Counted from the first letter of the stretch, positions 33,326-42,309 are shown. The stretch is DNA of 64,000 nt from Iamia majanohamensis (GCF_028532485.1 NZ_CP116942.1:3968001-4032000), one strand, 5' to 3'. Notes: generated by a model not told the origin, from the letters alone. Translations and numbers: made by a program.

Positions 33326-34972
33326 TCAGCCGCCGGTGGGGAGGTCCGGGGGCGCCCCGGCCGCCAGCCACGCGGCCGTCGCCGCGGCCACGAACACGGC
33401 GTCGGTGGCCCGCACCGCAGGGGCGTCCGTCGGCACCACCTCGACGGTGACCGGGGGCATGTCGGCCGCCCGGAGGATGCCGAAGGAGCGGATGGTGAGG
33501 TCCTCCACCACCCCGTCGGGGGTGACGGCCAGGCCCTCCGAGCGGACCCACGAGAGGCCCTGGTGGACCGCCCCGATGCAGTAGCTGCGGAGCACGACCT
33601 CGTCGAGGGGGTCTCCGGCCTCCACCCGCACGTGGACGGCGCCGTCGTCGTCCAGGGTGACCTCGGCCCGTCCGCCCCCGGGGTCGGCCACCGGCCCCTG
33701 CCGGCCGGTGGCCCCGGCGAGCAGCAGGTGCGCCTCGGCCCACCCCGCGGCCCGGGGGTCGGTGCTGGTCGGGGGACCCGGCAGGGCCACCTCCTCGACC
33801 CGGAGGCCGGGGGCCGCGACCGAGACGGCGGCGGCCACGCCGGGCGTGGCGGCCACGCGCAGCACACCCGTGCCGTCGGCCCGGGCGCCGCCGGCGACCG
33901 GCGGCCGCTTGGGCCCCAGGCGCACGACGTCCTCGCGCGCCAGCAGGACCCGGACCGGCCGGCCGTGGCGGTCGGCCAGCTCGCGCGCTGCGGCGGCGAC
34001 GGGCGAGGTGCGCTTGCCGCCGAAGGCGCCGCCGTTGCGCAGCGGCCCCACCGGGTCCGCCCCCGGGCGGCACCAGGCCGCGTCGGGCTCGAGGTAGGCG
34101 GGCTCGACCCAGCGGGTGCGGAGGGTCGCGTCCCAGTCGCCGGTGGGCAGCTCCAGCGGGGGCCCGGTCTCCACGGTGGTGCGCCGGCCCTGGACCTTGC
34201 CCGCTGCGGCCCGGGCCCGGGCGAGGGTCTCGGCCACGGCCCAGCCACCGGCGCCGTCGGGCACCGCGACCAGGGCGTCGTCGGGGGCGGTGTCGTCGGC
34301 GAAGCCACCCTGGCCGAGGGCGACCTCGGGGCCGACCTGCTGGGGCGCGCCCCCCTCCAGCGCGGCCCGGCGGGCTGCGGCGTCGAGGTCCCGGCCCGAC
34401 GCCGCCCCACCCGTGCGCAGGGCGGGCGCGGGGTCGACCTGGACCTCCGAGAGGGCGGGCACGGCCACGTCCCAGGCGTCGCGGATGGGCTGCCACCCGG
34501 TGCAGCGGCACAGGTGGGCGGCGAGGGCCCGGTCCACCGCGACCCGGTCGTCGGCCCCCGCCCCCTTCGTCCGGGCCCCCTCCAGCCGGCAGATGATGCC
34601 GGGGGTGCAGAACCCGCACTGGCTCGCGCCGGTGGCGGTGAAGGCCTCGGCCCAGGTGGAGCGGACCTCCGGGGCGAGGCCGTCGACGGTGGTGACGGCC
34701 CTCCCCCGCACCCGCCGCAGCGGGGTCACGCACGCCACCCGGGGGGCGCCGTCGACCAGCACGGTGCAGCAGCCGCACTGCCCCTGCGGCGAGCAGCCGT
34801 CCTTGGGGCTGCGCACGCCGAGGCGGTCGCGCAGGGCCTCGAGGAGGGTGATCCCCTCGTCGGCCAGCTCAACCTGGGTGCCGTCGACCTCGAGCTGGAT
34901 GCGCTCCGCCGACGGACCCCGGACGGCCGGCGCGCCGTCGCTCCGCGTGGGATCGGTCACCGGGCGGAGCAT
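33326..34972 (-). CDS. Compact fusion: two [2Fe-2S] domains plus shortened molybdopterin-binding-like region
   Basis: A 548-residue protein. Residues 24-170 form the small subunit of a xanthine dehydrogenase-type enzyme (cluster ligands C60, C66, C69, C81; QCGFC C119/C122; CRC C155/C157). The rest resembles fragments of the large Mo subunit: NGGAFGGKRTSPVAAAARELADRHGRPVRVLL and a C-terminal CIGAVHQGLSW block. Large subunits are normally 750-800 residues, so about half is missing, including recognisable pterin contacts. It may be an enzyme without molybdenum or an electron carrier. Divergent from the Tat lipoprotein. Confidence 0.6.
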   Translation of the reverse strand: MLRPVTDPTRSDGAPAVRGPSAERIQLEVDGTQVELADEGITLLEALRDRLGVRSPKDGCSPQGQCGCCTVLVDGAPRVACVTPLRRVRGRAVTTVDGLAPEVRSTWAEAFTATGASQCGFCTPGIICRLEGARTKGAGADDRVAVDRALAAHLCRCTGWQPIRDAWDVAVPALSEVQVDPAPALRTGGAASGRDLDAAARRAALEGGAPQQVGPEVALGQGGFADDTAPDDALVAVPDGAGGWAVAETLARARAAAGKVQGRRTTVETGPPLELPTGDWDATLRTRWVEPAYLEPDAAWCRPGADPVGPLRNGGAFGGKRTSPVAAAARELADRHGRPVRVLLAREDVVRLGPKRPPVAGGARADGTGVLRVAATPGVAAAVSVAAPGLRVEEVALPGPPTSTDPRAAGWAEAHLLLAGATGRQGPVADPGGGRAEVTLDDDGAVHVRVEAGDPLDEVVLRSYCIGAVHQGLSWVRSEGLAVTPDGVVEDLTIRSFGILRAADMPPVTVEVVPTDAPAVRATDAVFVAAATAAWLAAGAPPDLPTGG

Positions 34973-34983
34973 AGGTTGAGGCC

Positions 34984-35934
34984 GTGGCCGCCCCTCCCCC
35001 TCCGTCCGACCCCTCGCCCCTGCTCGTCAGCCGGCGGGCCCTCCTGCGCGGCGCCACCGCCCTCGGCGTGCTGGGCACCGTCGGCGGCCTGGGCCTGGTG
35101 GCCTGCGGCGACGACGACGAGTCCGGGTCCTCCGAGACCGGCACCACCGGGGGCGAGGCCGGTGGCGACCTGGTCCTGGTGAGCATGCTGCCCGAGGGCA
35201 CCGCCGCCGCCGGCTCGCTGGTCCGCGTCCCCCTCGGCCTGGGCGACGTCAACGGGACCCTCGTCAGGGACGCCCCGGCCCGCCTGACGTTCTCGATCGA
35301 GGACGTCGACGGCAACGAGGTCGTGAGCGGCCTCGAGGTCCCTCGCCACGACGCCGGCCTGCCCCGGGCCTACTTCCCGGTCGAGCACACGATCGACGCG
35401 CCCGGCTTCTACACGGCTCGCTCCGAGCTCGACGGCACCCCCCTCGACGCCGCCTTCCAGGTGGTCGACCCCGGCGAGGTGGCCATCCCCCAGCCCGGCG
35501 ACGACATCCCGGCGCTCACCACGCCCACCCCCGCCGACCCCGCAGGGGTGGACCCCATCTGCACGGCCGAGCCGCAGTGCCCGCTCCACGAGGTGGAGCT
35601 CACCTCGGTCCTCGGGACCCAGCCCGTCGCCCTGCTCATCTCCACGCCGGCCTTCTGCCAGACGGCCATCTGCGGGCCCGTCCTCGACCTCTTCGTGGCT
35701 GCGCGCGAGGAGTTCCCCGACGTGGCCTTCATCCACGCCGAGGTCTACGCCTCCGCCGCCGAGGTGGAGGCCGACGGCCTCCAGGCCCCGCTCGCCCCCG
35801 TGGTCGACGAGCTGGGCTTCGCCTTCGAGCCCGACCTGCTCCTCATCGGCGCCGACGGCACCCTGGCGCGACGCCTCGACGTCATCTACGACGAGGTCGA
35901 GCTCCGCGACGGTCTGTCGAGCCTCACCGCCTGA
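34984..35934 (+). CDS. Tat-exported lipoprotein with thioredoxin-like domain
   Basis: A 316-residue protein. The N-terminus has a twin-arginine signal (SRRALLRG, R17-R18), a hydrophobic stretch and a lipobox LVAC (C41) before GDDDESG, so it is a Tat-exported lipoprotein. The C-terminal 120 residues look thioredoxin-like, with FCQTAICGP (C225, C230; CxxxxC rather than CxxC) and FAFEPDLLLIGADGTLARRL. It may act in extracytoplasmic redox or assembly of the neighbouring Fe-S/Mo protein. GTG start, 11 bp from the divergent gene. Confidence 0.75.
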   Translation: MAAPPPPSDPSPLLVSRRALLRGATALGVLGTVGGLGLVACGDDDESGSSETGTTGGEAGGDLVLVSMLPEGTAAAGSLVRVPLGLGDVNGTLVRDAPARLTFSIEDVDGNEVVSGLEVPRHDAGLPRAYFPVEHTIDAPGFYTARSELDGTPLDAAFQVVDPGEVAIPQPGDDIPALTTPTPADPAGVDPICTAEPQCPLHEVELTSVLGTQPVALLISTPAFCQTAICGPVLDLFVAAREEFPDVAFIHAEVYASAAEVEADGLQAPLAPVVDELGFAFEPDLLLIGADGTLARRLDVIYDEVELRDGLSSLTA

Positions 35935-35977
35935 GCCCGGGCGTCAGCGTCGGGGACGGCTGCCGCCGGTGGCGCCC

Positions 35978-35996
35978 GGGTGTGCCCGGCACACCC
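35978..35996. repeat. Palindrome at the convergent junction
   Basis: GGGTGTGCC-C-GGCACACCC, 9-bp arms around one base. The core GTGTGCC-N-GGCACAC recurs at 61873. It lies between convergent genes, so it may help termination. Confidence 0.5.
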
Positions 35997-36012
35997 TGGA
36001 CAGGGGCGGGGG

Positions 36013-36333
36013 TCAGGAGAAGGAGGAGCCGCAGCCGCAGGTGCGCTGGGCGTTCGGGTTGTTGATGGAGAACCCGGCCTGGTTGAGCCCGTCGGCGTAG
36101 TCGAGGGTGGCGCCCTCGAGCATCATGGCGCTGGAGGCGTCGACCACGACCTTCACGCCCGAGTAGTCGGCGGTGAGGTCGTCCTCCGCGATCTCGGTGT
36201 CGAAGAACATGTCGTAGCTGAACCCCGAGCAGCCGCCCGGGCGGACGGCGACGCGCAGGGCCAGGGCGTCCTCGCCCTCGGCCTCGATCAGCTGGGAGAC
36301 CTTGGTGGCGGCGGTGTCGGTCAGGGCGATCAC
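36013..36333 (-). CDS. A-type Fe-S carrier (HesB/IscA/ErpA family)
   Basis: A 106-residue A-type carrier with GGCSGFSYDM (C35) and the CTCGC-like C99-G-C101 near the end (RTCGCGSSF). These three cysteines hold and hand over Fe-S clusters. The size and ends match ErpA/IscA. It belongs with the SufR-like regulator and Mrp 1 kb away, though separated by a small membrane gene. Confidence 0.92.
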   Translation of the reverse strand: MIALTDTAATKVSQLIEAEGEDALALRVAVRPGGCSGFSYDMFFDTEIAEDDLTADYSGVKVVVDASSAMMLEGATLDYADGLNQAGFSINNPNAQRTCGCGSSFS

Positions 36334-36417
36334 GTCAGCGTTCCTCCTCGTGGGACCTGCGGCGCAGTGCCCGCCATGCTACCGCTGAGGTCGCCGCGCG
36401 CCCCACCGCGCCGGCCA

Positions 36418-36675
36418 TCACCGCCGGTCGCCGCCGGGTGGCCCGACCCCTCTGCGGCGCTGGTCGCGCCGCTCGGCCCGGTCCTGCAGGAAGGCGCCGA
36501 CGACCAGGGCGACGATGAGGACCGACCCCCCGACCGCGAGCCAGGCGGGCCCCCGACCGTCCAGGCCTCGGGCGATGCCGAGGAGCACGGCGAAGGCCAC
36601 GGTCGCCACCACCACCGCGCCCCACCCGACCCAGAGGCGGCGAGGGGACCCCGGAGCCGGGGTGAACCGGCTCAC
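36418..36675 (-). CDS. 85-residue membrane protein
   Basis: Two hydrophobic segments (about 16-34 and 46-64) and a basic tail (DRAERRDQRRRGVGPPGGDRR). No family recognised. GTG start overlaps the stop of the SufR-like gene as GTGA, so it is cotranscribed and translationally coupled with that regulator. Confidence 0.65.
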   Translation of the reverse strand: MSRFTPAPGSPRRLWVGWGAVVVATVAFAVLLGIARGLDGRGPAWLAVGGSVLIVALVVGAFLQDRAERRDQRRRGVGPPGGDRR

Positions 36676-37439
36676 ACCGGTTCGGGGGCCCCGGGGAGGC
36701 GGATCTCGACCTGGCAGGGGGTGCGGTCGACGAGCGACCCGAAGCCGACCACGGACCCCTCGCCCGAGGCGTCGACCAGCCCCTCGATGAGGCCCCGGTG
36801 CAGGCTGCAGAGCAGGTCGGGGCGCTGCTCGGCCAGGTCGCGGAACGGGCAGTGGGCGAAGGCCACCGTGGCCAGCTCGACCGCGGCCCCCTCGTCGTCG
36901 ACGTCGGAGGCGCTGGCCACCGCGGGGTCGAAGCCCATGGCGTCGAGCTGGGCGACGACGGCCGAGAGGCAGCCCCGCGACGCGCCGTAGCGCTGGGCGT
37001 CGGCCTGGCCCTGGTCGCGCCCCACGTCGAGGGCGTCGCCGGCGTCGGCGCCCGTGGCCGCGGCCAGGCGCATCAGCATGCTGGCCAGGGTGGGGAACGA
37101 CGCCGGCTCCAGGCCGAGCGACGGGGCCTCGGGCGCGAGGGAGTAGAGGTGCTGGGGTCGCCCCACCCCGCCCCGGGCGTCGCTGGTCACGGTGAGCAGG
37201 CCGACGTCGCGCATGCGCTCCAGGTGGGGCCGCACCGTGTTGGGATGCAGGTCGAGGACCCCGGCCACGTCGGAGGTCGACAGCGGGCGCGACGAGCGGG
37301 CCAGCTCCAGGTAGATGGCGTAGCGGGTGTTGTCGCCCAGGGCCTTGAGGACGGCCAGGCGGCCCAGGTCGACGCCTGCCTCCGGCTCGGCCCCGTCACC
37401 AGGGGCGGGCGCGGCCTCTCCCCGGGTCCGATCGCTCAT
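36672..37439 (-). CDS. SufR-like iron-sulfur transcriptional regulator
   Basis: A 255-residue regulator. The N-terminal winged helix is LAVLKALGDNTRYAIYLELARSSRPLSTSDVAGVLDLHPNTVRPHLERMRDVGLL. The C-terminal half has cysteines C197, C211 and C242 (CPFRDLAEQRPDLLC, then TPCQVEI), the arrangement of Fe-S-sensing SufR regulators. Divergent from the Mrp gene 63 bp away, so it probably controls cluster biogenesis in response to Fe-S status. No clear operator was seen in the gap. Confidence 0.78.
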   Translation of the reverse strand: MSDRTRGEAAPAPGDGAEPEAGVDLGRLAVLKALGDNTRYAIYLELARSSRPLSTSDVAGVLDLHPNTVRPHLERMRDVGLLTVTSDARGGVGRPQHLYSLAPEAPSLGLEPASFPTLASMLMRLAAATGADAGDALDVGRDQGQADAQRYGASRGCLSAVVAQLDAMGFDPAVASASDVDDEGAAVELATVAFAHCPFRDLAEQRPDLLCSLHRGLIEGLVDASGEGSVVGFGSLVDRTPCQVEIRLPGAPEPV

Positions 37440-37502
37440 CGGCCCCCAGGCTACCCCGTCGCCCCCGGGGTTCTCCCGGGCTCCGCCGGTAGAATCCCCT
37501 CC

Positions 37503-38762
37503 GTGCCCCCCACACCCCCCTCCTCCACCGCCGGCGGGGCCGACGGGCCCCGGATCGACCTCGACGAGATGCGCGGCCTGCTCCGGGGCGTCATCGACCC
37601 CGAGCTGGGCAGCGACATCGTCGACCTCGGCATGGTGCGCGACGTCACCGCCGACGACGACGGCCACGTCGTCGTCACCATCGCCCTCACCACCTCCGGG
37701 TGCCCCCTGCGGGCCCAGATCCAGCGCGACATCCGCACCCGGCTGGGCTCGGTGCCCGGCGTGGCCGACGTCCGCCTGGAGTGGACCGAGATGACCGACG
37801 AGCAGAAGAGCTCGGCCATGGCCAAGGCCCGCTTCAACGTCTCCCAGCGCGAGGAGGAGACGAACGTGGCCCCGACCACCAAGGTCATCCTGGTGGCCTC
37901 GGGCAAGGGCGGCGTCGGCAAGTCGTCGGTCACCGTCAACCTGGCGACGGCCATGGCCGCCCGGGGCCTGAAGGTGGGCGTGCTCGACGCCGACGTCTGG
38001 GGCTTCTCCGTGCCCCGCATGCTCGGCGTCGAGGGCCGGCTGGCCGGCTCCGAGGAGGGCGGCCGCAAGATGATGGTCCCCCACTCCAAGCGGGTGGGCG
38101 ACGGCGAGCTGCGCATCACCTCCATGGGCTTCCTGGTCGAGGACGAGGCCTCCGCCCTCATGTGGCGGGGCCTGATGCTCAACCGGGGCGTCCAGCACTT
38201 CCTGCAGGACGTGGCCTGGGGCGACGACCTCGACTACCTGCTCGTCGACATGCCCCCGGGCACCGGCGACGTGCAGATGGGCGTGGCCAAGATGATCCCC
38301 CGGGCCGAGGTGCTGGTGGTGACCACGCCCGCCCTCGCGGCCCAGAAGGTGGCCGAGCGGGCCGTCAGCATGTCCCGCAAGAGCTACCTGCGGGTGGCCG
38401 GCATCGTCGAGAACATGAGCGCCTTCACCTGCGACCACGGCGAGAGCTACGCCCTGTTCGGCTCCGGCGGCGGCGCCGCCCTGGCCGAGTCGTCCGGGGC
38501 CCCGCTGCTGGCCGAGATCCCCCTCGAGCCCGAGGTGGTCTCCGGCGGCGACACCGGCCAGCCCGCAGCACTGGGCGACGGCCCCGCGGCCGAGGCCTTC
38601 CGGGCCCTGGCCGAGGTGGTGGTCACCGAGGCCGTCCCGCCCCTGGCCATGGCCGGGTGCACGGCCCGCATGCTCGACGCCGCGGTCGCCGCCCTCGACG
38701 AGGCCGACGCCGCCGAGGAGACCCCCTCGGAGACCGCGGTCGACGTCCCCACCCCCGGCTGA
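37503..38762 (+). CDS. Mrp/ApbC Fe-S cluster carrier ATPase
   Basis: A 419-residue protein with an N-terminal MIP18/DUF59 domain (GVIDPELGSDIVDLGMVRDV, SGCPLRAQI) and a deviant Walker P-loop ASGKGGVGKSSVTVNLA. The later MSAF-x-CDHGESYALFGSGGG block has only one cysteine where CxxC is usual, so cluster binding may differ. Mrp/ApbC proteins transfer Fe-S clusters. Divergent from the SufR-like gene. GTG at 37503 gives the normal MIP18 start. Confidence 0.9.
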   Translation: MPPTPPSSTAGGADGPRIDLDEMRGLLRGVIDPELGSDIVDLGMVRDVTADDDGHVVVTIALTTSGCPLRAQIQRDIRTRLGSVPGVADVRLEWTEMTDEQKSSAMAKARFNVSQREEETNVAPTTKVILVASGKGGVGKSSVTVNLATAMAARGLKVGVLDADVWGFSVPRMLGVEGRLAGSEEGGRKMMVPHSKRVGDGELRITSMGFLVEDEASALMWRGLMLNRGVQHFLQDVAWGDDLDYLLVDMPPGTGDVQMGVAKMIPRAEVLVVTTPALAAQKVAERAVSMSRKSYLRVAGIVENMSAFTCDHGESYALFGSGGGAALAESSGAPLLAEIPLEPEVVSGGDTGQPAALGDGPAAEAFRALAEVVVTEAVPPLAMAGCTARMLDAAVAALDEADAAEETPSETAVDVPTPG

Positions 38763-38777
38763 GGGCCCCGCCGCCGG

Positions 38778-39503
38778 TCAGACGGCGCGGGCGAGGTACG
38801 CCGCGGTGAGCCCGTCGTCGGAGTGGGACGCGTCCTCGATGCGGAAGCCGCACCGCTCGACCATGGGCTCCAGCAGCCAGGTGAAGGTCGAGTGCTCGTC
38901 GCGCACGTGCTCCTCGACGTCGGTGCGCACCCAGTCGTCGCCGGAGGCCGACCGGTCCGGGTAGGCCGCGCACCAGGCCTCGATCCGCTCCTCCACCTCC
39001 GAGGGGTCGAAGGCGAAGGCCACGTCGGACAGCCGCAGCAGGCCTCCCGGCCGCAGCAGGCCCCGCATCCGTCGCAGGGCGACGACCTTCCACATGTCGG
39101 GCAGGTGGTGCAGGGCCCACCGCGAGTAGACGACGTCGGCCGGCGGACCCTGGTGGTCGTAGGTGAGGAAGCCGGCGTGGACGACCTCGACGTTGTGCCG
39201 GCCCGCCGCCTCGACCTGGGCCCGCAGCCGGGCCAGCATCACGGGCGACACGTCGACGGCGACCACCCGGCCACACGTGGGTGCGGCCGCCAGCGCCACC
39301 TGGCCGGTGCCCGCCCCCATGTCGACCAGCGTCGCGTCCGGGGCGAGCCCGTGGGCGCGGAGCAGGGCCACCTCGGCCTCGGCGCCGGCATCCTCCTTCA
39401 GGTCGTAGCGGGTGACGTGGTCGGGATCGAGGTTCTCCCGGCCGGCGTGGGCCATCTCGTCCAGCACCCACCCCGGCACACCCGCGGTCTGCGCCTCGGC
39501 CAT
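38778..39503 (-). CDS. SAM-dependent class I methyltransferase
   Basis: A 241-residue methyltransferase with the SAM-binding motif LVDMGAGTGQVALAAA, then VVAVDVSPVMLARLRAQ and DVVYSRWALHHLPDMWKVVALRRMRGLLRPGG. The substrate is unknown. The ATG at 39503 (MAEAQTAGVPGW) is preferred over one 15 codons upstream rich in Cys and Arg. Convergent with the Mrp gene. Confidence 0.88.
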   Translation of the reverse strand: MAEAQTAGVPGWVLDEMAHAGRENLDPDHVTRYDLKEDAGAEAEVALLRAHGLAPDATLVDMGAGTGQVALAAAPTCGRVVAVDVSPVMLARLRAQVEAAGRHNVEVVHAGFLTYDHQGPPADVVYSRWALHHLPDMWKVVALRRMRGLLRPGGLLRLSDVAFAFDPSEVEERIEAWCAAYPDRSASGDDWVRTDVEEHVRDEHSTFTWLLEPMVERCGFRIEDASHSDDGLTAAYLARAV

Positions 39504-39551
39504 CCCGCACCCTCGCATCCGCCCGCAGGCGCCACAACCGACTTGCACCGG

Positions 39552-40145
39552 TCAGCCCACCGGGGCGCCGACCTCGCGGGCTGCGGCCTCGGCGACGGAC
39601 CGCACCAGGGCGTCGTCGAGGGGGCGGGCCTTGAACAGGTGGACGAAGAAGAGCGGGGACACGAAGCGCAGCTGGGCCACGTCGATCGGGGCGTCGGCCG
39701 CGACCTCCCCCCGGGCCACGGCCCGGTCGAACACGACCCGGCACGCCCGCCGCCGGTCCTCGCCGAAGCGGTCGAGGGCCCGGCTGATGTCCTCGTCGTG
39801 GGTGGCCGACTCCAGCAGCGACGCCAGCGTGCGCCCCCAGGGGCCGTGGGTGAGGCCCTCGGCCAGCTGGCGGCCGAACACCAGCAGGTCGTCGACCAGG
39901 CGGCCGGTGTCGGGCGTGTCGTCGAAGTCGAGGAGGTGGGCGAAGGCCTCGGCCAGGAGCGCAGGCCGATCGGGGAAGTTGCGGTAGATCGTGCTGCGGG
40001 CCACGCCGGAGCGCTCGGCCACGCCGTCGATGGTGATGCGGCCGAAGCCGTCCTCGGCCAGCAGCTCGGCCGCGGCCTCGAGGACCACGGCGCGGGTGCG
40101 CTCGACGCGGGGGTCGACGCCGGTGCCCGCCTCCACCGGGGTCAC
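39552..40145 (-). CDS. TetR-family regulator
   Basis: A 197-residue regulator with HTH RTRAVVLEAAAELLAEDGFGRITIDGVAERSGVARSTIYRNFPDRPALLAEAF and a diverse ligand-binding half. Its GTG overlaps the stop of the upstream exporter gene (GTGA), so they form one operon. Likely the local repressor of that exporter, acting at the 13-bp inverted repeat at 41738-41786. Confidence 0.88.
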   Translation of the reverse strand: MTPVEAGTGVDPRVERTRAVVLEAAAELLAEDGFGRITIDGVAERSGVARSTIYRNFPDRPALLAEAFAHLLDFDDTPDTGRLVDDLLVFGRQLAEGLTHGPWGRTLASLLESATHDEDISRALDRFGEDRRRACRVVFDRAVARGEVAADAPIDVAQLRFVSPLFFVHLFKARPLDDALVRSVAEAAAREVGAPVG

Positions 40146-41725
40146 GACGAGATCAGCTCCTCGCGCTCCTCGTCGGACACCAGCGGCTCCTTGGGCCAGG
40201 CCCGGTTGACGATCACCGCGGCGACCACGCCGATGCCGGCGGCGACGACGAAGGCCAGGCTCATGCCGTCGGTGTAGGCGCCCTTGGCCGTCTCGATCAG
40301 CTGCGCGCCCAGCCCCGGAGGCGCGTCGGGCGAGCTGCCCACGGCGATGGCGCCGGCGATGGAGTCCTCCACCACGCCGGCCACCTCGCCCGGCAGGCGG
40401 GACACGACGTCGGAGACCCCGGAGCGGTAGCCGATCGACAGCAGCGACCCCAGCACGGCGATGCCGATGGCCCCGCCGACCTCGCGGGTGGTGTCGTTGA
40501 TGGCCGAGCCCACGCCCGCCTTGCTGGCGGGCAGGGCGGCGACGATGGCCTCGGTGGACGGCGGCATGAGGTTGGCCAACCCGATGCCGAGCAGCACCAG
40601 GCCGACGAGGAGCACCACGTAGGGGGTGTCGGGGCCGAGCGTGGCCATCACGCCGAAGCCCAGAGCCTGCACGAGCAGGCCGAAGGTGACCATGGTGCGC
40701 GCCCCGAAGCGGGCCACCAGCCGGGGCCCCTGGGGCGACACGACGAGCATGGTGGCGGCGAAGGGCAGCTGGTGCACGGCGGCGGACAGCGGGCTGTAGC
40801 CGTGGACGAACTGCAGGTACAGGGTGACGATGTAGAACATCCCGAACATCACGCCGAAGGCGGCGGTGATGGTGAACGAGCCCAGCGACAGCCGGCGCAG
40901 GCGGAACAGCCTCGGGTCGAGCATGGGGTACTCGAGGCGCAGCTCGTAGAGCACGAAGCCGACCAGCCCGGCGACCCCGAGGGCGAAGCCGGCGAGGGTC
41001 TCGGGGCTGGTCCAGCCGTGCTCGGGGCCGTTGATGATGCCGAACACGAGCCCGCCCAGGCCGATGATCGAGAGCACCGCACCCAGAGGGTCGAGGGGGC
41101 GGCGCTCCTCGTCGCGGGAGGACGGCACCACCCAGGCGATGGCGACCAGGGCCACCAGCGCGATGGGCACGTTGATGAACAGCACCGAGCCCCACCAGAA
41201 GCTCTCCAGCAGCAGGCCGCTCATCAGCGGCCCGATCGCGCCGCCGGCCCCGGCGAAGCCGGCCCACACGGCGATGGCCTTGCCCCTCTCGGCGGGCGGG
41301 AACACCGAGGTGAGGATGGAGAGGGTGGCCGGCATGATCAGCGCCGCACCGATGCCCATCACGGCGCGGAGGGCGATGAGCTGCATCGGGTCGCCGGCCT
41401 CGCTGGCCACGACGGCGGCCCCGGCGAACACCACCAGGCCCACCAGCAGGGCCTTCTTGCGCCCGTAGCGGTCGCCCAGGGCGCCGGCGAAGAGCAGGAA
41501 GCCGGCGAACACGAGGCCGTAGGAGTCGATGATCCAGAGCTGCTCGGTCTGGTCCGCGTCGAGGGCCCGGACGATGGAGGGGATGGCCACGTTCAGCGAG
41601 CTGACGCTGGCCACGACCAGGATCAGGCAGAGGCAGAGGATCCCGAGGATCGTCCAGCGCTGGGGGTGGCCCTCGTCCGCAGCGGGGGGCGGGGCGCCGG
41701 CGGGCGTGTCCGAGCGGCGGGGCAT
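40142..41725 (-). CDS. MFS transporter of the DHA2 (14-TMS) family
   Basis: A 527-residue efflux pump: LNVAIPSIVRALDADQTEQLWIIDSYGLVFAGFLLFAGALGDRYGRKK is the typical DHA2 opening, with the loop-2/3 motif. Later GSAINDTTREVGGAIGIAVLGSLL is the conserved motif-C-like region. It probably expels drugs or lipophilic compounds. The ATG at 41725 has GAGGAGA upstream and is the operon's first gene. Confidence 0.92.
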   Translation of the reverse strand: MPRRSDTPAGAPPPAADEGHPQRWTILGILCLCLILVVASVSSLNVAIPSIVRALDADQTEQLWIIDSYGLVFAGFLLFAGALGDRYGRKKALLVGLVVFAGAAVVASEAGDPMQLIALRAVMGIGAALIMPATLSILTSVFPPAERGKAIAVWAGFAGAGGAIGPLMSGLLLESFWWGSVLFINVPIALVALVAIAWVVPSSRDEERRPLDPLGAVLSIIGLGGLVFGIINGPEHGWTSPETLAGFALGVAGLVGFVLYELRLEYPMLDPRLFRLRRLSLGSFTITAAFGVMFGMFYIVTLYLQFVHGYSPLSAAVHQLPFAATMLVVSPQGPRLVARFGARTMVTFGLLVQALGFGVMATLGPDTPYVVLLVGLVLLGIGLANLMPPSTEAIVAALPASKAGVGSAINDTTREVGGAIGIAVLGSLLSIGYRSGVSDVVSRLPGEVAGVVEDSIAGAIAVGSSPDAPPGLGAQLIETAKGAYTDGMSLAFVVAAGIGVVAAVIVNRAWPKEPLVSDEEREELISS

Positions 41726-41737
41726 GGCGGTCTCCTC

Positions 41738-41786
41738 GACTTCTGCAACAGTGCGTCGCACAGTAGGACGCCGTGTTGCAGAAGTC
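41738..41786. promoter_or_regulatory. Nested inverted repeat, probable TetR operator
   Basis: GACTTCTGCAACA (41738-41750) and TGTTGCAGAAGTC (41774-41786) are perfect 13-bp arms around a 23-bp interior. Inside, GTGCG-T-CGCAC (41751-41761) is a second palindrome. It lies 12 bp upstream of the exporter start, so a TetR dimer pair could block transcription. Confidence 0.75.
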
Positions 41787-41970
41787 TAGAGACGATCCCC
41801 CGACACAGCCGCCGCGATCACTTTCTGCGGCGCACGCTCGTGATGCGGCAAGCACCCTCGGTGGTCGTGGAGCTGCTCATTGTGCTCAGCGCACCCGCGT
41901 GCGAGGATCGCTGCGCCGGTCACCGACGTGCACCCAGCACCTCGTCGACCTCTCCCGAAAGGCCACCGAT

Positions 41971-42306
41971 GTGGGCCCGACGTCCCCCCCGCTGGAGCGG
42001 CCTTGCTGCGACCCGCCTACTGCTGACGTGGGGGAACCGGTCGACATCAACGTCAGCGTCGACCCGTCCCGGCACAGCAAGCTCAGCTTCGGGCTGATCC
42101 GCATCTCCGACGAGGGGTACCCGAGTCTGTGCCCGTCGGGCCCTGCGGTCGTGCCCGCCACCGACGGCTACGTCCACATCGCGTGGACACCGACCGACGC
42201 CTGCCCCCAGGCCGCCATCGTCGTCAACCACCTCGACCCGAACTCCAGCTACAGCCTGGGTGGTGACACCTACTTCGTGGGCGTGACGGCAGACGGGGGG
42301 TCGTAG
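41971..42306 (+). CDS. Hypothetical protein, uncertain start
   Basis: An open frame ending at 42306 with a plausible beta-rich sequence: VDINVSVDPSRHSKLSFGLIRISDEGY and VNHLDPNSSYSLGGDTYFVGVTADGGS. No domain recognised. The start is unclear: GTG 41971 lies after GAAAGG, but a signal-peptide-like start appears only in another frame (ATG 41970) across a run of seven C residues (41984-41990). So this may be a frameshifted secreted protein. Base composition is lower than its neighbours. Confidence 0.4.
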   Translation: MGPTSPPLERPCCDPPTADVGEPVDINVSVDPSRHSKLSFGLIRISDEGYPSLCPSGPAVVPATDGYVHIAWTPTDACPQAAIVVNHLDPNSSYSLGGDTYFVGVTADGGS

Positions 42307-42309
42307 TCC

